Origin: Treponema sp.
GTDB lineage: Bacteria > Spirochaetota > Spirochaetia > Treponematales > UBA12059
Assembly: GCA_012517645.1 (NCBI GenBank)
Contig: JAAYUR010000121.1
Span: 1-11,640, forward strand
Length of the DNA stretch: 11,640 bases
Reading direction: 5' to 3'
The position numbers were made by a program, and so were the translations under genes. Position 1 is the stretch's first letter. Every line of letters begins with the position of its first letter. Shown in pieces: positions 6,821-11,640 of this stretch. The notes below the pieces were generated by a model that worked only from the letters and a program-made list of their open reading frames with translations, did no database searches and was not told the origin of the DNA.

Positions 6821-6835
6821 CGGGACTTAGTCCCG
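6821..6835. other. Hairpin between convergent FTCD and rlmN genes
   Basis: CGGGAC/GTCCCG with loop TTA, where the loop is the rlmN stop codon in reverse. Only 8 bases separate the two stop codons. No T-tract follows, so it would be at best a weak bidirectional terminator or a 3'-end stabiliser. Confidence 0.35.
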
Positions 6836-7852
6836 GGCCCGGAGAGCGTCCCCGAGCTGTCCGCAGGCGCCGAGCACACCGCGGCCGCGGCGCATGCGGC
6901 GGGTGACGGGAATGCCCGCGGATTCCAGCAGAGCCACCGCATCCTCCACGGCCTTCCGGGAAGGCTCGCGGAAGGGCAGGTCCGGAACGGGATTCCAGGG
7001 GATGAGGTTGACTTGAACCTTCAGGGACCGGGACCATTCGACGACAGCCTCCAGGTCCCGGGGCCGATCGTTCACGCCTCCGATCAGGACGGCCTCCAGG
7101 GTGATTCGATCGCCGGTTTTCCCCTGGTAATAGGCCAGGGCGTCCCGCAGCTCCGAAAGTCCCTGGGAGCGGTTGACCGGCATGAGTTCGCTTCGGACCG
7201 CGTCGAGCGCGGAGGTCAAGGAGACGGCCAGACGGACGTGGGGACCCGAATCCGCCAGGTCCCGGATTCCCGCAACGATGCCGCAGGTGGAGATCGTTAT
7301 CTTACGAAGGGAAAGTCCGATCCCCTCCGGATGAGCCAGGATCTCGATGCTCCTCCGGACCTCGGCCAGGTTCAGGAGGGGCTCCCCCATGCCCATGAAC
7401 ACTAGGTTCGAGGGCCGCCCGAACATCCGGGTCAGGTGAAGGTACTGTTCCACGATCTCGAAGGCTTCCAAGTTGCGCAGGAAGCCCAGGGTCCCGGTCT
7501 TGCAGAAGGCGCAGGCCATGGGACAGCCGACTTGAGTGGAGATGCACGCGGTTTTCCTTCCCTCGATGTCCGTCAAAAGAACCGTCTCAACCGCGGCTCC
7601 GTCGGGCAGGCGAAGTTTGAGTTTGACGGTTCCGTCCTCGTCCCGGAACCTCCCGTCCACGGAGGTGCCCAACAGGGAGGGGACGAGGGAGGCGAGGCGC
7701 TCCCGCTCCGGCCCGGGAAGATTCGTCATGTCCTGGAAGGACTGGGCTCCCCCGGCCATCCATTTGAAGACTTGCATCCCCCGGAAGGGCCGATCGAAAC
7801 CCAGCTCGGTCGCGAGTTCGTGGGGCAGAAGACCGGCAAGGTATCGGGACAC
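6827..7852 (-). CDS. rlmN: Dual-specificity 23S rRNA A2503 / tRNA A37 C2-methyltransferase RlmN (radical SAM)
   Basis: Radical-SAM enzyme that puts a methyl group on C2 of A2503 in 23S rRNA and of A37 in some tRNAs, helping decoding accuracy. The 341-aa protein has the 4Fe-4S cluster motif C110-PMA-C114-AF-C117. The methyl-carrier cysteine position is C103 (ACISTQVGC, matching E. coli C118). The C-terminal cysteine C330 (GACGQL) matches E. coli C355. GMGEPLLN and VSLTSA are further family signatures. The N-terminus FRGMQVFKWM...MTNLP fits RlmN. The start is a GTG (7850-7852) two bases after the TPR-gene stop. There is no good ribosome binding site at normal distance (GAGGA is about 16 bases away), so translation is probably coupled to the TPR gene. 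Confidence 0.96.
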   Translation of the reverse strand: MSRYLAGLLPHELATELGFDRPFRGMQVFKWMAGGAQSFQDMTNLPGPERERLASLVPSLLGTSVDGRFRDEDGTVKLKLRLPDGAAVETVLLTDIEGRKTACISTQVGCPMACAFCKTGTLGFLRNLEAFEIVEQYLHLTRMFGRPSNLVFMGMGEPLLNLAEVRRSIEILAHPEGIGLSLRKITISTCGIVAGIRDLADSGPHVRLAVSLTSALDAVRSELMPVNRSQGLSELRDALAYYQGKTGDRITLEAVLIGGVNDRPRDLEAVVEWSRSLKVQVNLIPWNPVPDLPFREPSRKAVEDAVALLESAGIPVTRRMRRGRGVLGACGQLGDALRARD

Positions 7853-7854
7853 GG

Positions 7855-9003
7855 CTAGGTGCGCTGTATCCTCGCGATCAGGTCCTGGATATACGCGTTT
7901 CGTATACCGAGGCGCTGGAATTCCGCGAGGATGTCCAGGGCCTTCTGCCTATCCCCCTTGGCCAAGTAGCACTGGCCGAGTTCGAGGTAGAGGCGGTAGT
8001 TTTTCGGGTCGTTCCCGATGAGCTTGCGCAGGGACTCGATGGCGTCGTCCGTCTTGCCCTGGAGCCGGGCGATCACCGCCAGGCCGAGCACCGCGTATAC
8101 GTCGAATTCGATGTTCAGGGCGCGCTCGTAGTACTCCGTGGCTCGAGGGTAATCCCCCAGGGCTCGATAGGCGTCCCCCGCACGGGTCAGGATGACCTTG
8201 TTCCGGGGATCCTGGTCGAGGATCCGGTCCCAATGCTCCAGACTCTTGGCGGAGTCCCCGGTTCCCCGGAAACAGTCCGCCAGTCCGAAGAGGGCGTAGA
8301 AGTTGCCCGGTTCCTTGTCCAGGGCCTGCTCGAAGTAGGGGATTCCCCGGTCGAACTGCTTGAGCTTCCGGTAGCAGTTCCCTATGGAAGTGAGGACCCG
8401 GATATCCACAGCGGGGCCCTGGAGATCCACCATCCTCTGCCAGTACTGAAGGGCGTCCTTGTACTCCTTGAAATCGTAGTGCAGGTGTCCCAGGCCGATC
8501 AGGGCGTAGGGATTGTCGGGTTCCATCTCCAGGACCCTCAGGTATACGGCCTTGGACTTACGGAAATCCCGGACCTTCCGATAGGCGTCGGCGACCCGGG
8601 TCAGGACCGTGATGTTCTTGTTGTCGTGGAGCAGGTACTGCTCCCAGATCTCGATGGCCATCTGGTACTGGTTCAGGGCTTTGTAACAGTCCGCCAAGCC
8701 GAATAGGGCGTAATTGTTGCCCGGGTGGTAGACAAGGCATTTCTTGTAGGAATCCACGGCTTCCCGGTAATTGCCCCGTTTGCGAGACGCGTCCCCGATG
8801 CCCACAAGGGCGTAGTTGTTTTCCGGTTCCTTCTCCAGAATCTTCCGGAAGCACTCCTCGGCATCCCGAATCCGGTTTTCCTTGAGGTACTGGTACCCTT
8901 TCTTGGACAGTTCGGAGATTTCGACGAGCTCGGGCGGCTGGGATCCGGACGGGCTTTCGGAGGGGTCGGATCCGGCGATCTTGTCATCCGATTGGTTGGT
9001 CAT
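7855..9003 (-). CDS. TPR-repeat protein with four two-TPR super-repeats
   Basis: A 382-aa protein made almost wholly of tetratricopeptide repeats, a helical scaffold for protein binding. The first 25 residues are polar and disordered-looking (Ser/Pro/Asp-rich). Two ordinary TPRs (about 27-95) are followed by four units of about 67-70 residues (96-163, 164-233, 234-300, 301-366). The first three have matching landmarks: xYALxGL at the start, a Trp at position 25, and xxVLTRxxxAY-like in the second half. There is no signal peptide or membrane segment, so it is cytoplasmic; its partner is unknown. ATG 9003 is preferred over 9018 because AGAGGA lies six bases before it. It overlaps the upstream 117-aa gene by 20 bases and is followed two bases later by rlmN, so all three probably form one operon. 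Spirochaetes carry similar TPR proteins of unknown role. Confidence 0.88.
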   Translation of the reverse strand: MTNQSDDKIAGSDPSESPSGSQPPELVEISELSKKGYQYLKENRIRDAEECFRKILEKEPENNYALVGIGDASRKRGNYREAVDSYKKCLVYHPGNNYALFGLADCYKALNQYQMAIEIWEQYLLHDNKNITVLTRVADAYRKVRDFRKSKAVYLRVLEMEPDNPYALIGLGHLHYDFKEYKDALQYWQRMVDLQGPAVDIRVLTSIGNCYRKLKQFDRGIPYFEQALDKEPGNFYALFGLADCFRGTGDSAKSLEHWDRILDQDPRNKVILTRAGDAYRALGDYPRATEYYERALNIEFDVYAVLGLAVIARLQGKTDDAIESLRKLIGNDPKNYRLYLELGQCYLAKGDRQKALDILAEFQRLGIRNAYIQDLIARIQRT

Positions 9004-9337
9004 GTTGATCCTCTTCATGCAGCAAGTTTTGTACTATCGCGGCCATTTTCTCGATCAAGGCCCCGCTCCGCTCGTCGTCATGGGCAAGCTTGTACATTTT
9101 TAGGGCGTCGATAGGTTTGTTATGTTCCCTGTACCAGTCGCCTACTCGAATCAGCCCGTCCGAGTACCCCGTAGTCTGAAAGAGACGGCGAGCCTCTTCG
9201 ATCCGACCCGCGTTGAACAACTCGTTCCCCCGGCGGTTGAGCTGGACCCTGCTGGCCGTTTCCAGGTCGCCCCTGGGGACATCGGTCGTCTTTATCAGTC
9301 CCTCCCCGGGGAAGTTGACCAAGTCTTTTTTTGCCAT
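8984..9337 (-). CDS. Conserved-looking small helical protein with one TPR-like hairpin, function unknown
   Basis: I do not recognise a named family. The 117-aa product has a short polar N-terminus (MAKKDLVNFPGEG). It then has a helical region with a TPR-like pair: QLNRRGNELFNAGRIEEARRLF (about 32-53, quoted ends only QLNRR and RRLF) and VGDWYREHNKPIDALKMYKL (65-84). An acidic helix follows (about 90-110). No signal peptide. It is first in an operon with the TPR protein and rlmN and overlaps the TPR gene by 20 bases (8984-9003), so the two are probably made together and may interact. The ATG at 9337 has no Shine-Dalgarno and lies only about 6 bases from the predicted transcription start. The start is supported by the promoter position and the absence of a better one. 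Confidence 0.75.
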   Translation of the reverse strand: MAKKDLVNFPGEGLIKTTDVPRGDLETASRVQLNRRGNELFNAGRIEEARRLFQTTGYSDGLIRVGDWYREHNKPIDALKMYKLAHDDERSGALIEKMAAIVQNLLHEEDQHDQPIG

Positions 9338-9349
9338 AATCAGGGTAAT

Positions 9350-9378
9350 ACTATACTAAGAAAGTGCCTTGAATTCAA
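9350..9378 (-). promoter_or_regulatory. Promoter of the 117-aa / TPR / rlmN operon
   Basis: TTGAAT (9373-9378, 4 of 6), a 17-base spacer and TATAGT (9350-9355, 5 of 6) on the minus strand, in the most AT-rich part of the window. The predicted start near 9343 leaves only about 5-7 bases before the ATG at 9337. Confidence 0.6.
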
Positions 9379-9468
9379 CAACGTTACATCGATGTCCAAT
9401 TTGTCCAGAAATTCCGAAACGATCGTGGTATGCTTTGTAAGCAAGAACTTGCGGACCGGGAGGGATCG

Positions 9469-9660
9469 ATGATGGACGAATCGGATCGCGGTGTGGAAGC
9501 CTTGTCTTTCGTGGAAGATTCCATCGTTCCGAACACCGCCGGGAGATACGAATTCCCCGCCGACCTCGGGGCGGCATCCGGCAGGCCCCGGGCTGAAACA
9601 ACGACTCCCTCCGTCCGGGCACGCCGCCTGAAGGTCTATCTCAGCCGCCTGGATCATTGA
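9469..9660 (+). CDS. Possible small protein (62-63 aa), function unknown
   Basis: Short ORF with tandem ATGs at 9469 and 9472 and a good Shine-Dalgarno GGGAGG (9458-9463); spacing fits the second ATG best. The product begins MMDESDRGVEAL, is acidic in its first 20 residues and basic at the end (RARRLKVYLSRLDH). About 70% of its third codon positions are G or C, somewhat less than I would expect for a gene here. Its last 20 bases overlap the convergent rsmD gene. No domain or signal peptide is visible. A 5-bp dyad, GCAAG/CTTGC (9441-9452), precedes the ribosome binding site. I see only a -10-like TATGCT (9429-9434) without a matching -35. It may be real or a chance ORF. Confidence 0.4.
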   Translation: MMDESDRGVEALSFVEDSIVPNTAGRYEFPADLGAASGRPRAETTTPSVRARRLKVYLSRLDH

Positions 9661-10231
9661 TCCCCTCAGCCTGCGGTCCCACGGTAGGGGTGTCCCCGCG
9701 GAAGGTGTAGAACCGAACCCTCGAGCGTCCGAATTTCCGTTCGTCCTTGGTCTCCAAGCCTCCGCAACGCTCAGGGGGGGTATCCTCTTCGGGATAGTGG
9801 AGGAGAACCAACCCCCCGGGAAGAGCGATCCCTCGCTCCGAGATCGTATACAGCAGTTCCCTCCTATGACCGTAGGGAAAGGGCGGATCCAGGAATATCA
9901 CCCAGAAGCGGTCCTTCGTCCGGTTCAGGAAGAGCTCCGCCGCGATCCGGTGACAGGCGATTCGTCGTTCCGACAGCGAGACGTTCTTTAGCAGCAGGGG
10001 AAATTTCTCCCGGTCCTTTTCCACGCATTCCACCGGGTAGGCGCCGCGGCTGGCCGCCTCCAGGGCGAGGATTCCGGATCCCGAGAAAAGGTCCAGGAAG
10101 GATCTTCCGCTCAAGTCCCCCAGAACCCCGAAGACGGATTCCCGCATACGATCCATGGCCGGACGGATTTCGAGATTCCCCCGGGGTACGGAGATGGAAC
10201 GCCCCCGGAGATACCCGCCGGTTATGCGCAC
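9641..10231 (-). CDS. rsmD: 16S rRNA (guanine966-N2)-methyltransferase RsmD
   Basis: SAM-dependent methyltransferase that makes m2G966 in 16S rRNA during 30S assembly. The 196-aa product has the usual family length. It opens with RITGGYLRGRSISVP, the typical RsmD start, followed by RPAMDRMRESVFGVL. The SAM-binding motif I is FLDLFSGSGILALEAASRGA (about residues 45-64). The catalytic DPPF (in FLDPPFPYG) replaces the NPPY of other N-methyltransferases, as is normal in RsmD. The start is taken as GTG 10229-10231, because the frame upstream is Arg/Ser-rich read-through of smpB in another frame. No strong ribosome binding site is seen. It lies 31 bases downstream of smpB, probably in one transcript. 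It overlaps the putative small ORF tail to tail. Confidence 0.93.
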   Translation of the reverse strand: MRITGGYLRGRSISVPRGNLEIRPAMDRMRESVFGVLGDLSGRSFLDLFSGSGILALEAASRGAYPVECVEKDREKFPLLLKNVSLSERRIACHRIAAELFLNRTKDRFWVIFLDPPFPYGHRRELLYTISERGIALPGGLVLLHYPEEDTPPERCGGLETKDERKFGRSRVRFYTFRGDTPTVGPQAEGINDPGG

Positions 10232-10262
10232 GGGGGTATTTCGGGCCGTCCGAGATCTCCGG

Positions 10263-10727
10263 TCATCGGTTGCGCTCCCGGAGTTCCCGCCGGGTGTCCC
10301 GCTCCAGGTCCCGGTCCTTGATGGCTGCCCGCTTGTCCGCTGCCTTCTTGCCCTTGCAGAGGCCCAGGCTGACCTTGACCCGGCCGTTCTTGAAATAGAA
10401 GGCGAGGGGGACCAGGGTGTATCCCCGTTCGTCGACCTTGCGCTTGAGCCTCTTGATCTCCTGCTTGTGCAAAAGGAGTTTCCGCTTCCGGTCCGGATCG
10501 TGGTTGAAGACCGAGGAGAATACATACTCCGCGACATGAAGATTGCGGATCCAGACTTCCCCTTCTTCTATGACCGCAAAGGCGTCGGGAAAGGATATCT
10601 TGCCCGCGCGGAACGACTTGACCTCGCTGCCCAACAGTTCGATGCCGCACTCCAGATCCTCTTCAACCTCGTAGTTGAACCGGGCCTTCCGGTTCACCGC
10701 GATCATCTTGACGCCGGATCCGTCCAT
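10263..10727 (-). CDS. smpB: SsrA-binding protein SmpB
   Basis: Binds tmRNA and brings it to stalled ribosomes for trans-translation, releasing them and tagging the unfinished protein. The 154-aa product matches the usual 150-160 aa. Signatures in order are AVNRKARFNYEVEE (10-23), GIELLGSEVKSFRAGK (28-43), HDPDRKRKLLLHK, GYTLVPLAFYFKNGRVKVSL, GLCKGKKAADKR, and a basic Arg-rich C-terminal tail that would enter the mRNA channel. ATG 10727 is chosen for its GGAGG six bases upstream and the family length. The frame is open to 10964 with further ATGs (for example 10808), but those lack ribosome binding sites and add no conserved sequence. It probably shares a transcript with rsmD. The tmRNA gene itself is not in the window. 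Confidence 0.95.
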   Translation of the reverse strand: MDGSGVKMIAVNRKARFNYEVEEDLECGIELLGSEVKSFRAGKISFPDAFAVIEEGEVWIRNLHVAEYVFSSVFNHDPDRKRKLLLHKQEIKRLKRKVDERGYTLVPLAFYFKNGRVKVSLGLCKGKKAADKRAAIKDRDLERDTRRELRERNR

Positions 10728-10895
10728 ATCAGCCTCCGGATCCGAGGGTTGAACCGTATCGCCCGGGCCCGCGAAATCGTCCGGGCTCGAGAGCCGCGGG
10801 TCCGTCATAGCGAATACGCCGGTCCGGGAGTCCGGGCGAGCCTCGGATTCCGTCCTCTTTTTCGACCGATGGGGCGCGGTGCAGCATGGTGGCCG

Positions 10896-10925
10896 ATTAT
10901 AGGAAGGCGCCCGAAGCCTTGTCAA
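10896..10925 (-). promoter_or_regulatory. Near-consensus sigma70 promoter of smpB-rsmD
   Basis: TTGACA (10920-10925), an 18-base spacer and TATAAT (10896-10901): both boxes match the consensus perfectly. The start would be near 10889, leaving a 5' leader of about 160 bases before the smpB ATG. I see no distinct structure in that leader. Confidence 0.75.
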
Positions 10926-10969
10926 CGCGGACCAAAGATGGTACCGTTCCGCCCGAGGATTCATTTGAT

Positions 10970-10993
10970 CCCTGTCCCTTGAACCGGACAGGG
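10970..10993. promoter_or_regulatory. Dyad upstream of lepB (possible operator or leader hairpin)
   Basis: Perfect 8-bp inverted repeat CCCTGTCC/GGACAGGG around an 8-base centre, ending 16 bases before the lepB ATG. It could bind a dimeric regulator or fold in the lepB mRNA leader. No clear lepB promoter could be picked out; the nearest candidate is TTGTCA at 10919-10924, which has a poor -10. Confidence 0.35.
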
Positions 10994-11009
10994 GACGGCA
11001 GGGAGCTGA

Positions 11010-11640
11010 ATGCGTAGAAGGTCCCCGTATTCGGAACAGCGGATCAAGCGCCTTACCCTGAGACGTCGGCTGGGTCTTCTGCTCTTCCTTTTCCTGGTAT
11101 ACGAAGCCGTCACGGCCCTATTCCTTACGCCGTACCGGGTAGAATCCCTGTCCATGTCCCCGACCCTCTCCCCGGGAGACCACGTCCTGGTTTCTCCCCT
11201 GGCCTTCGGTCCCCGAGCGATATTCGTTAAACAGCCGCTGCCCGGAATCTCGGACCCCCGGCGGGGGGATCTGGTCGTCGTGGAAGCGCCATTTTACGAG
11301 CGGGATCCCTGGTACCAGGAAGCCGCGGATTCGATTGTCCGGTTCTTGACCCTCCAGCGTCTTTCCCTCTCCGCGGCCCGGGACCGCTTGAACAGTGTAT
11401 CCATTAAGCGGGTCGTAGCGGTTCCGGGGGACACTCTCTACATGAAAGGCGGTCAGGTCTACATCAAGGCCTCCGGAAGCCCCCATTACCTGACGGAATA
11501 CGAAGTCTCCGGACGGGTCTACGAGGCGTCCTGGAGCAGCGTTCCGGAGGCTTGGCCCGAGTCCCTGCCCCTTTCGGGCTCCGTTCCGGAGTTGACCCTG
11601 GGTGAGGGGAAGTACTTTGTGCTCGGGGACAATCGCACCG
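11010..11640 (+). CDS. lepB: Signal peptidase I (partial, C-terminus beyond right edge)
   Basis: Membrane serine/lysine protease that removes signal peptides from exported proteins on the outer face of the inner membrane. The 210 codons seen start with a basic stretch and one N-terminal membrane anchor (about residues 21-40). Next comes box B, VESLSMSPTLSPGD, with catalytic S48. Box C is RRGDLVVVE (84-92). Box D is SIKRVVAVPGD with general-base K133. Box E is VLGDNR (204-209), with the window ending just after it. The gap between S48 and K133 (85 residues) is longer than in Gram-positive SipS (about 40) or E. coli (about 55). The extra length is a helical-looking stretch at about 95-127 (PFYERDPWYQEAAD onward). 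ATG 11010 has GGGAG just upstream and directly precedes the anchor. Divergent from smpB. Confidence 0.94.
   Translation, partial: MRRRSPYSEQRIKRLTLRRRLGLLLFLFLVYEAVTALFLTPYRVESLSMSPTLSPGDHVLVSPLAFGPRAIFVKQPLPGISDPRRGDLVVVEAPFYERDPWYQEAADSIVRFLTLQRLSLSAARDRLNSVSIKRVVAVPGDTLYMKGGQVYIKASGSPHYLTEYEVSGRVYEASWSSVPEAWPESLPLSGSVPELTLGEGKYFVLGDNRT

Noticed and set aside
9340..9657. 105-aa minus-strand frame upstream of the 117-aa gene
   Set aside because: It would run through the -35 and -10 boxes of the operon promoter, has no ribosome binding site, and has mixed composition.
10728..10964. Longer SmpB starting at 10808 or 10964
   Set aside because: 10964 lies upstream of the near-consensus promoter; 10808 lacks a ribosome binding site. 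10727 has GGAGG and gives the family length.
10155..10982. 275-aa plus-strand frame over smpB and rsmD
   Set aside because: Antisense shadow without motifs, crossing two well-supported genes and a promoter.
1..11640. CRISPR arrays, insertion sequences, prophage or defence genes, tRNA/tmRNA genes
   Set aside because: No regularly spaced repeats, transposase-like ORFs, terminal inverted repeats or tRNA-like folds were seen; all long genes are standard housekeeping or transport families.

Overview
This is a GC-rich (by eye about 62-65%) chromosomal window made almost entirely of ordinary, densely packed bacterial genes on both strands. There are no mobile elements, CRISPR arrays, tRNA or rRNA genes. 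A spirochaete (Treponema/Spirochaeta-like) is my best guess, at roughly 55% confidence. The guess rests on the PilZ protein with a degenerate receiver-like N-terminus, the paired TPR proteins, the short 'AFA-LGGKE' signal-peptide junction of the binding protein, and the smpB/lepB neighbourhood. A delta-proteobacterium-like lineage is not excluded.

Left part (1-1912): a tungstate ABC transporter on the minus strand, with tupA (substrate-binding protein) followed by tupB (permease, cut by the window edge). tupA has a strong sigma70-type promoter at 1660-1688 and a long GC-rich leader. The leader contains a 30-codon upstream ORF whose stop codon overlaps the tupA start, suggesting translational coupling or leader-peptide control. 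A divergent promoter serves the DEAD-box helicase gene.

Middle (1913-6818): a 608-aa DEAD-box RNA helicase with a DbpA-type RNA-binding domain overlaps tail to tail with a minus-strand pair. That pair is a PilZ (c-di-GMP receptor-like) protein followed by a rubrerythrin/ferritin-like diiron protein. Divergent from pilZ lies a fused glutamate formiminotransferase/formimino-THF cyclodeaminase (FTCD), which links the end of histidine degradation to one-carbon metabolism.

Right part (6827-11640): a minus-strand run of a 117-aa helical protein, a 382-aa TPR protein and rlmN (23S rRNA/tRNA m2A methyltransferase) has overlapping or nearly abutting genes and a promoter that leaves almost no 5' UTR. 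A possible 62-63-aa small gene lies divergent from it. Then comes the minus-strand pair smpB (trans-translation) and rsmD (16S rRNA m2G methyltransferase), read from a near-consensus promoter. Divergent from smpB is signal peptidase I (lepB), cut by the right edge.

The common theme is translation and RNA housekeeping (helicase, RlmN, RsmD, SmpB) plus envelope export and transport (LepB, Tup). I see no clear undescribed multi-gene system. The items most worth a second look are the tupA leader ORF and long 5' UTR, the PilZ/diiron gene pair, the two-TPR super-repeat, and the near-leaderless 117-aa gene overlapping the TPR gene.
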